From Bremia lactucae (lineage: Eukaryota; Oomycota; Peronosporomycetes; Peronosporales; Peronosporaceae): a DNA stretch of 64,000 bases. This document shows positions 44,684 to 54,900 of the stretch, one piece after another. The notes under the pieces were generated by a model. It was given only the letters and a program-made list of their open reading frames with translations. It did no database searches and had not been told where the DNA came from. A program made the position numbers and the translations under genes. The number at the start of each line of letters is the position of its first letter. The stretch's first letter is position 1. Location of the stretch: the NCBI RefSeq assembly GCF_004359215.1, contig NC_090611.1:90156-154155 (forward strand), in the 5' to 3' direction.

Positions 44684-45122
44684 TGTAACGGGGTGTATCG
44701 CTACATGAAATTAACACTTAAAGGTTGTAATTAATATATTATCGAAAAGGAAGATAATATTTGGAGGATACATTTTAAATAGTAATGTTCAGAAATCTTA
44801 TCCATAAATGGGTATAAGCCATTATATCTATTTGTCCCGCAAACTAATCAATTGTAGATGTAAACAAAAGAGAGAGACAGATGAGATAAAATAAGATTTC
44901 AATTGCATGTTTAGTATTAGTTATAATTAAGTTAGAGTTAACAGAGATAATTAATTATATTAACCCAGTTTTCATTTAACCCTCTTTAAGCTAGTTGCCT
45001 TAAAGAAAAGTCTTCGTCTGCACGTACTAGTGTACGTGAAATAACGTAAAGCACCTCTCGCAACTGAAGCAGTGCGAAGTGAACTTGTACTGAAGCAGTA
45101 CAAGTCGTAGTGCCTCGTTACA
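44684..45122 (+). repeat. LTR family C, 3' copy
   Basis: Begins TGTAACGGGGTGTATCGCTACA and ends GTGCCTCGTTACA. Preceded by AAGGGAGGGG(TGA), the likely polypurine tract at 44671-44683. Confidence 0.9.
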
Positions 45123-45475
45123 AGCTACCTCGCTCCTAAGTCAGAGGAAGACTTTCAGACTCAAAGAGTCACTTAGTTTTAATGAATTAATGGGTTTAAC
45201 AACTCAGGGAGTCGTACAAGCTAATAAAGCTTATATAATCCTAGTTCAACGGATTCAGCGGTTCGTAAAACCAAATGGCAACTAGTGCCCAAGAGGATAT
45301 ACCTTAGAAAGGCTTCTATCTCTTACAGATCAATTAGCAAGCCCCAGAAAGGCACTTAACGCTTTACGATCAAAAGGGGAACTGCACTTTATTTGATTAT
45401 CCTAATCTAAAACCTTACCCTAGCTAATTTAAAATAGACTTCGGCCGCCAACCTCGATCGATAGGTCTGGGTAAT

Positions 45476-45961
45476 TGTAATGGGGCACACATCGGTTGGA
45501 GAACCGTTGTTGTGGTACATTTAAGTTATGTGTAATATGCCCTTTTGTATAATTTAAAATAGTTAGTTACTTGAATCCCATTGATTATGGGTAATAAATG
45601 TGGTCGCCGCCAGAAATAAATCTGGAGGCCAAAATCTATTTTTAATAAGCGAGGGTAAGGTTTTTAGATTTAAATAATTGAATAAAGTTCAGTTCCTCTT
45701 TTGATCTTAAAGCGCTAAGTGCCTTCCTAAGGATTGCGCATTGATCTGTATGAGATAGAAGTCTTTTCTAAGGTATATCCTCTTAAGCAATAGTTGCCAC
45801 TTGGTTCTATGAACCCCTGAATCCCTTGAACTAGGATTCCTTAAGCTTTAATAGCTTGTACGACTCCCTGAGTTGTTTAACCCATTAGTTCAATAGAACT
45901 AAGTGACTCTCTGAGTCTGAAAGTCTTCCTCTGACTTTAGGAGCGAGGTAGCTCCGCTACA
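45476..45961 (+). repeat. LTR family B, complete 5' copy of B2
   Basis: 486 bp from TGTAATGGGGCACACATCGG to GAGCGAGGTAGCTCCGCTACA. It is the reference copy for family B in this window. It lies head to head with the minus-oriented LTR B remnant ending near 45445, only 30 bp away. Confidence 0.9.
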
Positions 45962-46021
45962 CCTGGTAGCACTCGTTGTCAATCTACGCCTGAGTCTTCA
46001 AAAGACTAATTTCTCACGAAA

Positions 46022-48365
46022 ATGGAAGAGGTTCTAAATTTGTCAGAAGCGCAACGCGCCGCTTATGGCAAGCTAAAAACCTTATTTGGGCTTGTGCACG
46101 TGAAATTTATTATCTCCCAGGGACCAGAGGTCCTGCATGCAAGGCTTGAAGCCTTCATGTGGTACGAAGCCTCCCTGATCGGTGAGGAACAGGACCATTT
46201 AGTGGCATCTATGCCAACCCGGTACATCTCTGTACCTGACTCAGGGCCGAGGGCTCGCCCTCTAGCTGTAAATGTGAAAACATTTGAGGAAAAAGAGGGA
46301 GAAAATCTCCCTTTTAGGATTAAGCAGATGAAAACGTCCACTGATTCTGCCTTGTTCTTAATAGAACGGCAAAAGGAGGCTATGGCCATTTCCAAACTTG
46401 GAGGAAGAGCCATGGAGTGGGCACAATATTGCGGCACGTCCTTAAACGACGCTTTCCCTAATGGGATTCGCTGAAACAGCAAATAGCCAGCATGTTTGCA
46501 CCGCCTGATCAGGCTTTTTGCATGCGAGCACAGCTCCTGGCGACTGGACAGGGTAAAAGAACCCTAGGGGACTATGTTCATGAGTTGAGAACCCTCATTT
46601 TGCATCTTTGCATCAAGACCCGGTGCAAGACACAAATGTCGTAACAATCTTTATGGGGGTTCTCAATGAGGGCGTTGCCCGGACGGAACTATTCCGATCT
46701 CTTCCTGCTACTTTCGAAGAGGCAGTTGCCATAGCGCTACGCGCCGAGTTCAACTTTAAATCTGCTCGCGTTAGCACGCATGTTTACCGAACAAACTCTT
46801 CGAGCACATGGGTTCCGTTAAATAGTGCGGAAACCATGGATTTAAGGCTCGTTAAGGAAGGAAAAGAGGCTCTTCAAGCTGTGGACCAGCATAATGCCAC
46901 CCATATATGTTATTTGTGCGGAAGCACGAAACATTTACGCCCTGACTGCCCTCTTCGAAATTCGCGTAAAGCTCGAAAGAGCTCCAAGTCTGACCTATAC
47001 CAGGGATCTGGTACGGTGCGGGAAAACGTCGATACCCAGTAGGTGGGGGGCGGGAAGACCTAGGCTCTGTTGAACCTCTAGGAGGCGAGAATAAACAGAA
47101 CCTAGCCCCAATTAGCTAGGTGCTTAATGGCACGGAGCGAGACTACAAGCCTGGCTTGCTATTCGCTCAAGCAGCTGTAGGGCTTTGATAAGCCGCGGTC
47201 AATTTTGATTGACACAGCAGCGTCTTGCAACTATGCTCGACGCCTTTCCCTTTAAGGAAGTCAACAATACGTTGAGGCGCTTAATGCGCACGAAGCTGAT
47301 ACGATCACTGTTCGCTTAGCGACTGGGACTCGTGTCAATGTTTTAAAGGTTCCACTAAAGGTAGGTATGAAGTTTCTGGACTTTGATAGTATGGAACGCT
47401 GTCTCGTTCTTGATTTATATTCGAGATATAATTTCATCCTTGGTTTGGCCTGGCTAGGACGCCAAGCCTGGAGAGTCATGAACCCACCTTTGCCAGGCAA
47501 CAAAAGCGCTATTGGCACGGATTATTGACTGAGTCTGTCAGTATTTTTGACATTGGAATGTCTGAGTTAATAAACCAATGTTGAAAACATGAATTCTGAG
47601 CCCGACTCAGAAGAAGGAAGTGGAACGGCACGTAGTCCGTCGAGTGACACTCGCTGTAATAACGATTCACTGAACGCTGAAAGCATTGTTGGCCTAAGGC
47701 TGAGTCATGAAGGGTGTAATATCCCTGATATACGTGGAGTGGCACGTCTAAGTCCACCGAGTATGGTGGGCCGAGGTGGCATCATACTGAGTGTCAGTAG
47801 TGACACGATTGGCGGTTCGCCAGGGCATAATGGGTCAACCCTCCTAATGCACGTGAAGCGACACGTAAACGTTCGCTGGATAAGGAAGTTGTGTTACCTA
47901 ACTCCTTGTCGATGTCAAATTAGACACCATGTCTTGTATAGAACCTATACAGGCTGGAAAACCCGGCGACGTGAATGTCCCGGCCTCTAAGAGGCGTATT
48001 TTCTCCACTCCAAGACAGGATGGACACGACTCGTGTATACCCTCACAAAGTGATACGAGTGAGCAACTACACACGCTTGTAAATGGTGTAACCGGTACCA
48101 TTGAGGGGGGAGTTAGCCTTGCGGCAATCCATGTGTTACATGCTCTTTTAGAGCTAGACGAAATGTCTATTAATGAGTGCGGCCGAGCCTTAAAGGCTAG
48201 CGACTTATCTGAGATGGTGGTTATTCGACCAGGTACTATCCCGTTTATAGCAGTTAGCACCCCGAGTGGTATGTTATGGGAGTGGTTAGTTATGCCACAA
48301 GGGCTTTCCAACGCCCCGGCAACATTTAATCGTCTTGTGACGCAACTTTTCCGCCCTCATCGAGG
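46022..48365 (+). pseudogene. gag-protease-RT fragment of element B2
   Basis: gag opens MEEVLNLSEAQRAAYGKLKT and stays open to 46474 (150 aa), including PTRYISVPDSGPRARPL and AMAISKLGGRAMEWAQ. A later frame (46608-47042) has TFEEAVAIALRAEFNFKSAR and a nucleocapsid knuckle CYLCGSTKHLRPDC. The protease frame is broken by two stops near 47180. GMKFLDFDSMERCLVLDLYS and FILGLAWLGRQAW mark the protease C-terminal part (47370-47470). The final segment has STPSGMLWEWLVMPQGLSNA and TFNRLVTQLFRPHRG from RT. Broken in several places. Confidence 0.8.
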
Positions 48366-48512
48366 TCCCCTAAGTCCCTTGAACTCGGACTCACTAGGCT
48401 TTCATAGTCTGTACGACTACCCGAGTTGTCAAACCTATTATTTCTATAGAATAAAGAGACTCTATGAGTCCATAAGACTACCACTGACTTAAGGAGCGAG
48501 GTAGCTCCGCTT
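48366..48512 (+). repeat. LTR family B, 3'-terminal fragment of B2
   Basis: CTTGAACTCGGACTCACTAGG through GAGCGAGGTAGCTCCGCT follows the last 150 bp of the LTR at 45476-45961 with many substitutions. Its first base abuts RT sequence directly, so a deletion joined pol to the LTR interior. Confidence 0.7.
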
Positions 48513-48593
48513 CAGCCATCTTTCGCCAAGAATTTTATAAGTTCTTACGCCTCTTATCTCAATGAGTGCTCTACCACAAAAAAGATTTTAAAT

Positions 48594-48638
48594 GCTCTAC
48601 TTCAACAGATATTCCGCGAAATCTAGTGAAGTAGAGCA
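48594..48638. repeat. Short inverted repeat (hairpin)
   Basis: GCTCTACTTCAACAGAT and ATCTAGTGAAGTAGAGC are inverse complements at 15 of 17 positions, separated by ATTCCGCGAA-type loop. An outer pair GAGTGCTCTAC (48564-48574) and GTAGAGCACTC (48631-48641) is perfect. Confidence 0.6.
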
Positions 48639-48870
48639 CTCCATGGCTCTAACTCCGAGTTTTGAAATGGCCATCGCCACCTTGTTTTGTTCTGTTAAGA
48701 ACAAGGCGGACATTTCCATCTGCTTAACCCAAAATAGCGATTTTCTCCCTCTTTCCCCTTAAATGTCTTCACTTTACAGCTGGAGGGCGAGCCCTCGGCC
48801 CTGAGTCAGGTACAGAGATGTACCGGGTTGGCATCGATGCCGCTAAGTGGTCCTGTACCTGACCGATGAG

Positions 48871-49203
48871 NNNNNNNNNNNNNNNNNNNNNNNNNNNNNN
48901 NNNNNNNNNNNNNNNNNNNNNNNNNNNNNNNNNNNNNNNNNNNNNNNNNNNNNNNNNNNNNNNNNNNNNNNNNNNNNNNNNNNNNNNNNNNNNNNNNNNN
49001 NNNNNNNNNNNNNNNNNNNNNNNNNNNNNNNNNNNNNNNNNNNNNNNNNNNNNNNNNNNNNNNNNNNNNNNNNNNNNNNNNNNNNNNNNNNNNNNNNNNN
49101 NNNNNNNNNNNNNNNNNNNNNNNNNNNNNNNNNNNNNNNNNNNNNNNNNNNNNNNNNNNNNNNNNNNNNNNNNNNNNNNNNNNNNNNNNNNNNNNNNNNN
49201 NNN
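48871..49203. other. Assembly gap (N)
   Basis: A run of 333 undetermined bases inside element B3, where two family B copies lie in opposite orientation. Confidence 1.
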
Positions 49204-49556
49204 CTAGTTCAAGGGATTCAGGGGTTCGTAGAACCAAGTGGCAACTAGTGCCCAAGGGAAATACCTTAGAAAGGCTTCTATCTCTTACAGATCAATGCGC
49301 AAGCCTTAGGAAGGCACTTAACGCTTTAATATCAAAAGGGGACTGAACTTTATTCAATTGTTTAAATCTAAAACCTTATCCTAGCTAATTTAAAAAAAAA
49401 ATTTCGGCCGCCAGATTTATATCTGGCGGCGACAACATTAGTTACCCATAATAAATGGGATTTTAAGTATTTATTATCTTAGAATATGATAAAAGGTTAT
49501 TTTACCCACAAAGTAAATGTACCACAACAACGGTTTCCCAACCGGTGTGTACCCCA

Positions 49557-49998
49557 TTACAACAGTGGAGGGTAGGGTGCCTTGAAACTTCACGTACTGA
49601 AGATTACAGAGAAAAATTTCAGTAGCTAAGGTTCTTTAGCTACCAAAGGTAATTCAAAGGAAAAGTAAAATTGTATTAATATTTATAGTTTCCTATATAA
49701 CGATCTTATATCTACTACTGAACTTATTATATTAATATCTAACTGAGTATGGCACCTCCTTGCGCACCGCACAACCGTGTCTTGAAACGATTTGCGTGGT
49801 TGTTTCAGACTTAAATAACCAATCAATAGAGCTAATGTCTTATTGCATCAATAATATCAAATTTGGTATTATCGGAACTTTTCTAAGTCAAATTATTAAC
49901 AAAGATAATAATTTTGTACTTCTTTGTTTATATCCTCTTAAAGGAAATAATTATTGTTATTCCTCTTATAGGAAAGAATACTTATGTAACCCGTTACA
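49557..49998 (-). repeat. LTR family A, truncated, reverse orientation
   Basis: From ACAGTGGAGGGTAGGGTGCC to ATGTAACCCGTTACA, carrying the family A blocks (TTAGCTACCAAAGG, GTGCGCAAGGAGG on the reverse strand, CCTCTTATAGGAAAGAATA). About 50 bp of its inner end are missing where B3 abuts. Its outer end TGTAACGGGTTACATAAG on the minus strand is intact, so it is a solo or truncated LTR. Confidence 0.8.
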
Positions 49999-50634
49999 GA
50001 CACGCTTTTTGCTCAAAAATTAAAATGACTTTAATAATCTTTCCTACTTGGAAGGTATTTTAGAAGTGTAGTCCTTTACAACGTCGAACAGATCATCACT
50101 TTTTGAGGACTAAAATAATCGTCGTTGCAGACAAGTGCTTTCGAAGGAAGCGATAGTGTGGCAGTTATATGACAGCTCTGTTCAAAGGTTGACTTATAAC
50201 TTTAAATCAACCCCGCCAATCGCTGCTAGACGCGCGAATGGGCGGTGAGCAATGAGTCGGGTGGGTTTAGACATCCCTTCTGCAATCAATTGCATCTCAT
50301 TCTGTAACAGCATGTGATTTATTTGTATTGCTATAATACGAAAAGTAACCATTTTTGAATTGCTCCGTGCTCCGTCACAGCCTGTGTCGACGTTATTGGG
50401 TTTAAGGGTCGACACGACCTACTCAATAGTATATGACTCGTTTTGCAACAATACAAATTTCTCAATACATTAAAAGTAGCTGTACTTATATAATAGCTGT
50501 GCGGTGTGCTTCTGGCAAATAGGATCAATTAATCGCATCAAGCGAAGTAAAAACAGGACGCAAAGTTGACTGTAAGCTCAAGGATATAATCGCGGCATTG
50601 AAAGCGGCATATTGTATCTCTTCGCCTCTCTCAT
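49999..50634. other. Spacer between repeats and the PH gene
   Basis: No gene recognised. GTCGACACGAC and GTCGACGTTATTGGGTTTAAG-like blocks are unique in the window. This is the 3' flank of the PH-domain gene. Confidence 0.4.
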
Positions 50635-51388
50635 CTACTGCACGGCACAGCAGGCCGCACATGGGGCCCCATCCTTTCCAATGCCGTTGGTATTCGCAGT
50701 CTCCACATCGACGCGATGTTTCGCTGCCATATTCACGTCTACAGTTCGGATAGGAGAATTCGTCGATGCTGCATCAATCCGAGAGACGGATAAATTGTCT
50801 AGATTCTTTTTGGCGACATCCAGAGGCTTTTGAGTGACGAGGCCTCCAGCCTGCCGCCACAGTAGTGCATCCACCCAAAACGCAGCTTCGTCGTGGGAAC
50901 GTGCCTTGATCGTGTAGACACGCTCGTTCAGCTCAATTGTAAAGAGGCCAGGGCCATCTACTCCCCCAAAAACAAATTTGTCAATGAAGTTTAAGTACCA
51001 GCCAAGCATCGATCAAAATCGTACCGACGTGATCTTCTTGCAGCAGTGTGATGGCACCCACCTGCGGTAGATTTAGCGCAGCCAGTAGCTTTTGTCCTTG
51101 TTTCTACATCAAGTAGCTCTAATCAGTAGAGATACAAGGGACTGTAATGCCAGCGATTGTAGCACCTTGTAGTAAGTGAGGAAACAACCATTGGTCTCGA
51201 ACCATCGCTTCTGCCACTTGCCCTCACGCGTCTTTTTAAATAAATAGCCTGTAATGTTGCTTAATACCGCCGTCGTCGTACATTTGCATTGATTGACACG
51301 AACCGCGAATTTCTTCCGTGCGAAAGTTGGCTGTGCCAGCGCTGCTGGCTTTGTGCGAAGGCGACGAGGCCAGGATGCGGTCCTCCAT
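50635..51388 (-). CDS. Small PH-domain protein ending in a CaaX box
   Basis: Four exons on the minus strand: 51388-51304, 51248-51166, 51103-51025 and 50960-50635, giving about 190 aa. The PH domain starts IRGYLFKKTREGKWQKRWFE, continues TNGCFLTYYK, KLLAALNLPQVGAITLL, GLFTIELNERVYTIKA and closes with the invariant Trp helix HDEAAFWVDALLWRQ. PH domains bind phosphoinositides or proteins at membranes. The last residues are CAACCAVQ: the terminal CAVQ fits a farnesylation CaaX box with two more cysteines that could be palmitoylated. All introns are 55-64 bp with matching phases. Exons of 79-85 bp mean no single frame shows the domain. Confidence 0.88.
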
Positions 51389-51644
51389 TGCGCGATTTGC
51401 AAATGAAAAGAACGAGGATTTAGAAAAAAAAAACTTTAATAAAAATGGGTAAAGGAAAAGCAAATATGATTATCACAACCTGTCTATCTACACTTTGCAC
51501 CCACGTCATTTTGTGTAACTATTTCGACAAGTGTTATTTAAAATCAACATGTGTCATTTCTAATAGATGGAATGTTCCTTTTTTGAAAGCGTGCAAAGAG
51601 TTGTACAATTGTCTCTCGCAATACACAAAAACATCTTGCTAAAT

Positions 51645-52918
51645 TTACGAAAAGACGTTCGTAAACACGACTTTAGTCTTTTTGCCAACCCCTTTGGAGG
51701 TTGACAATTGATTCGCAGGTAAAGCTTCCGCGTTACGAGTCACGCGCTTTTCGCCAGCATTGCGCGTTCCCTGACGCGTTTTCTCCTTCTAAACACCATA
51801 AATTGTAGCCACGAATTCAATTGTATTCGAGAAACAAGAGAATAATGGCACATGAAAGCACGTACCGGTCTATCAAGATGCGAAAAGATCCCACCCGTGG
51901 CGCCGCCGACTGTTTTCGACTCGCGCGGCGTCGGGATGCGGTGTTTCGTCTTGTCTAGCGCTAGAATGTCCTGAACCGCTGCGAAATTATCAATCGAGCT
52001 GACATTGTCGGCACGATTCGATTCCATCTCGCGCTTTCGCTTGCGGATCTTGTCCTTGCGCGACGTAACCACACGAACAAAGCGCGACTCTTCAAACTCC
52101 TTCTTTTCCGCTTCCTCGCGCGCTATTTCTCGATCGACACCGCTCGTGCCGCTTGCTAGAATTTCCGTCGGCCGTTCGCTAAATTCCTCGCGTAATTCGG
52201 CTAATATTGTACTCTTTTGCATGCGCTTTCGATTGCGCTCGTCTTTCTTGGCTTGCTTGACTTGCGCGCGCTCTTCCTCTTCGTATGGAACCGCAGCTAA
52301 GCGTGGCGCACGGTAAACACCGTCCTTGGAACGATCGCCACCGTCGTCGTCTTCGTCGTCAATGGGTTCATCCTCAGCAGCTAGTTGGTCCGGTTTTGGC
52401 GCGTAATTTAGAGCCTCGTCCAAGCCTTTACCGCCAGATAAGGCCACTTTAAGCATTTTATCGACTTGATACTTCATTTTGCGGTCAAGTGGGCGCATAC
52501 GCTCCAGAAGCGTGCGGTACCGCACCAATTCTTTAAATACGGGGTGATCCTTCACCTTCTCGGGTTTCTCCACCTTCGAACGCACCAAGGCAACAAACGT
52601 GAGCGCACAAATAGTATTGTATATATAACAATATATTGCTATAAAACCTTAAGCAGAGCAAAAAAGAGCTCCATTTTGGTGTATGACAGGAGGGCGTGGT
52701 TCTTCACCTGCAAGTATGTCATACCAGCCGTCGTAGGAACTTTCTACAGCACCATTTTAACCCACGCAACGTTAAACACATCGCTTTAATCAGCATTATT
52801 ACAAAGTGAGTGCTATCTTCGCTGCAACCTCGAGAGTAGCCTCGATATCTTTCACCTTGCCGAGCACTTGGGTCACATCGTCCTTAAGTTGCTCGAGAGA
52901 GTGCTTCTCGGCTGGCAT
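51645..52918 (-). CDS. Neuroguidin (Sas10/C1D family, SSU processome factor)
   Basis: Four exons by my reading: 52918-52829, 52743-52648, 52573-51866 and 51788-51645, about 345 aa. Exon 2 carries the diagnostic AGMTYLQVKNHALLSYTKME of the Sas10/Utp3/C1D domain, followed by LFFALLK and, in exon 3, HPVFKELVRYRTLLERMRPL with KYQVDKMLK. The middle is acidic (EDEPIDDEDDDGGD) and then basic, RNRKRMQKSTILAELREEFS. Exon 4 gives a basic tail with KVVFTNVFS. Family members act in 18S rRNA processing (Lcp5) and translational control. The exon 1-2 junction is the weak point: I join GAG|gttgca to gctgtag|AAA by phase and family alignment, and another donor is possible. Confidence 0.82.
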
Positions 52919-52960
52919 AGTGTCCCAAAATAGTAGGAATTGTCAGACAAGCTTGATTGT

Positions 52961-53152
52961 TCAATGAGCGGGCTCGATTTGCGCAGCATAGCCACTTATA
53001 TGGAGGAAACTTAGGCTGCTTAGCGCAAGGAACGCACCTCCTACTGTAGCCATGTGGGTACGCTCTAAGCCAACAACTTGACCGAACGAATTATGAAAAA
53101 ATTCGTTAATTTTTGCCAATCGATGAGCGAGTGCTTTTGCTTGTCCAATCAT
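52961..53152 (-). CDS. Tiny protein with one hydrophobic helix
   Basis: 63 aa from ATG 53152: MIGQAKALAHRLAKINEFFH, then GLERTHMATVGGAFLALSSL and a C-terminal HISGYAAQIEPAH. An amphipathic basic start followed by a single hydrophobic helix resembles small subunits of mitochondrial membrane complexes. I do not recognise a family. It lies 42 bp upstream of neuroguidin's start on the same strand. Confidence 0.45.
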   Translation of the reverse strand: MIGQAKALAHRLAKINEFFHNSFGQVVGLERTHMATVGGAFLALSSLSFLHISGYAAQIEPAH

Positions 53153-53444
53153 GTCGACATAAAATAACAAATTGTTTCGTGAAATTGATGTTCATTACGA
53201 CTTAAGTCAGTAGGATTTTAAATTACAGCATCCGCTACAATTAATGTAATGAGCACCTTTCGCTAGTACTGCACAAGAACTAGCCAGCCTGTATCATTTT
53301 TAGCGATGATAAAAGGCCTTTGAATACTTTACGAACACGACGTGCAGAGGAAGTTTTTAAGCTACTAATTAGTCTTAGCAGAGTAGTGTTAGAAAATTAA
53401 AACTCAATAAACATCACTTCGGATTTTGTTCTCTACCAACTAAG
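53153..53444. other. Short spacer
   Basis: AT-rich sequence before the truncated family A LTR; no gene seen. Confidence 0.4.
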
Positions 53445-53931
53445 GCCAATCATAAGAAGGCTTTGTATCTATAAGAGGAATGATAAAATATATTTTTTTG
53501 TAAAAGGAAATAAATAAAAAGTCCAAAATTATTATCTTGTTTTAATTTTGACTTAATTGTTCCAGTATTACCAAATTTGGTTACGCAAAAAGACATTAAG
53601 TTCTATTGGTTGGTTAAATTTACCCCGTTAATCGTTACAAGAAGCGACTAGGCGGTGCGCTAGGAGACGCATTGCATAGCAAGCTATTAATATATTAAAG
53701 CCAGTAGAAGGAAGATCGTTGCGAAAGAACTTGAAATATTAATAATACAATTTTACTTTTTCCCTACACAGAAGCATTAGTAATAACCCTTGGTGGCTAA
53801 GACTTCTTAGCTACTTAGAACCCCCCTCTGCACGATGTGTACGTGAAGAAATCGAGGCACCCCACCTTTAGTGTAATACCTGAAGTTTGACAAGTACTAT
53901 CTCCAGTACTAGCAAAAGGTGCCCCGTTACA
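53445..53931 (+). repeat. LTR family A, 5' copy of A3 (start truncated)
   Basis: Shares CTATAAGAGGAATGA, CCAGTATTACCAAATTTGG, GGTGCGC.AGGAG.CGC and the terminal GGTGCCCCGTTACA with the copy at 18572. The initial TGTAAC repeat is missing. Confidence 0.75.
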
Positions 53932-54462
53932 CCTGGTAGAATTTCGTAGTCCGTTCAACGGCCTACGCACGTTCCATCCAACATGGATATGTTGGATGAA
54001 GAAGGAGGGAGCCTTCAGGCCCTCAAAAAGGCTATCACGCAACGCGTGAAAGGTTCAATTGAGTGACCTTGAAAGATCGAACGCATAAGTTCGGTCGTAG
54101 GCAGCCAGCCGTTGGCGTGATGCTGTTCACTGAACACAGAATAACTTACTGCCCGGGTATATCGCCTATTTCGTGTATTAAATCGCCAAGGTAATATATA
54201 CACTTTAAATATGCCTTGAAGTATGCGAACGCATCCTACGTTCTATGTTGGGCGTCTTCGCCCGTACAATCAGTTCGAGGCATCTTCCGATTCCTGATTA
54301 CACCGAAACGGTTAAGAGCATCAGCCAAAGCCTGATGGCTCCGAGCCAAAGCCTTTTTTCCTCGGAGCAGGGGATGATTCTCCTGATCCAGACGATCCAC
54401 ATTTTACTCCAAAGAAGAGATCTTTTGACGATCTGTCAACAGATCGTTTCAAAGGGAGTGAT

Positions 54463-54900
54463 ATGTCCTTTCGTTCGCCAGTTGTTCGGTCGCAATCTGC
54501 GCACAACTTTTCAACTGGTCGCGTGAAAATTTATCGACCGTCACCGCTAACGCGCGGCGGCGGGATCGCTCGTGATCTAGATTCTAGCTTGAATAATAAT
54601 GGGTGTGATTCAAATCACGCTGTTAATTTGGACTCGTCAAACGAGACAAACCCGATCTTTCCATCCCCTCCGCATCCTTTGATGGATTCAGGTGGTGAGA
54701 AGCGCTTCGTGCTGAGTTTCTTGAACCACCATGAGGGCATAATATTCCCCAGATACCAAAACTGCGCAAAGGGAGTTCAAAAGAGTTATCTCGTTCGTTG
54801 GCGAGGGTTTCCACCCTCACATGAAGTTGGGAACCTCGCTCCCAACTGATGTTGGACGTTCCGGATCTCGCCTTGCGGTACGACAAGACCCATCCTCCTC
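54463..54900 (+). pseudogene. Integrase tail and chromodomain of element A3
   Basis: A 128-residue frame (54463-54849) includes GRVKIYRPSPLTRGGG and HPLMDSGGEKRFVLSFLNHH, then KSYLVRWRGFPPSHE, the core of a chromodomain. One frame change after that gives SWEPRSQL-like sequence and LMLDVPDLALRYDK, the expected end. The rest of pol is deleted. Confidence 0.75.

Larger units (their letters stand above)
41636..45122 (+). mobile_element. Ty3/gypsy element C, short non-autonomous derivative with TSD
   Basis: A 3.49-kb element with both LTRs (41636-42087 and 44684-45122), primer-binding site TGGTAGCAC at 42090-42098, gag, protease, an opposite-strand ORF, and a purine tract AAGGGAGGGG just before the 3' LTR. 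It is flanked by AGCTA on both sides (41631-41635 and 45123-45127), a 5-bp target duplication. RT, RNase H, integrase core and chromodomain are all absent: protease runs straight into the end of the opposite-strand ORF near 43575. It must have moved using enzymes from another element, likely of family A, with which it shares gag and primer site. Confidence 0.88.
41629..45445 (-). repeat. LTR family B remnant split by element C
   Basis: TGTTGCGGAGCTA at 41623-41635 is the end of a reverse-orientation family B LTR, and AGCTACCTCGCTCC at 45123 resumes the same LTR after element C, continuing to about 45445 (..CTAGCTAATTTAAAATAG). Removing C and one AGCTA restores the family B order. The remainder of the LTR beyond 45445 is replaced by about 30 unrelated bases. 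Confidence 0.75.
45476..48512 (+). mobile_element. Ty3/gypsy element B2, internally deleted
   Basis: Complete 5' LTR 45476-45961, primer-binding site TGGTAGCACT at 45964-45973, gag from 46022, zinc knuckle near 46908-46950, protease relic near 47200-47500, inter-domain region, a small RT piece (48235-48365), then an abrupt jump into the last 147 bp of a family B LTR (48366-48512). Pol from RT onward is missing, as is most of the 3' LTR. Coding similarity to B1 is high throughout. Confidence 0.82.
48513..49556 (-). mobile_element. Fragment of a third family B element (B3) around an assembly gap
   Basis: At 48650-48870 the minus strand reads family B gag (the same segments as B1 near 16010-16240 and B2 near 46190-46400). 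The 333-base gap follows, then a reverse-orientation LTR B from 49204 to 49556 ending CCCCATTACA. For a minus-strand element gag should lie left of its 5' LTR, as here, so the gap probably contains the gag start, primer site and LTR end. A small hairpin lies at 48594-48638. Confidence 0.7.

Noticed and set aside
48847..49255. Long ORFs across the N run
   Set aside because: Artefact of undetermined bases translated as X.
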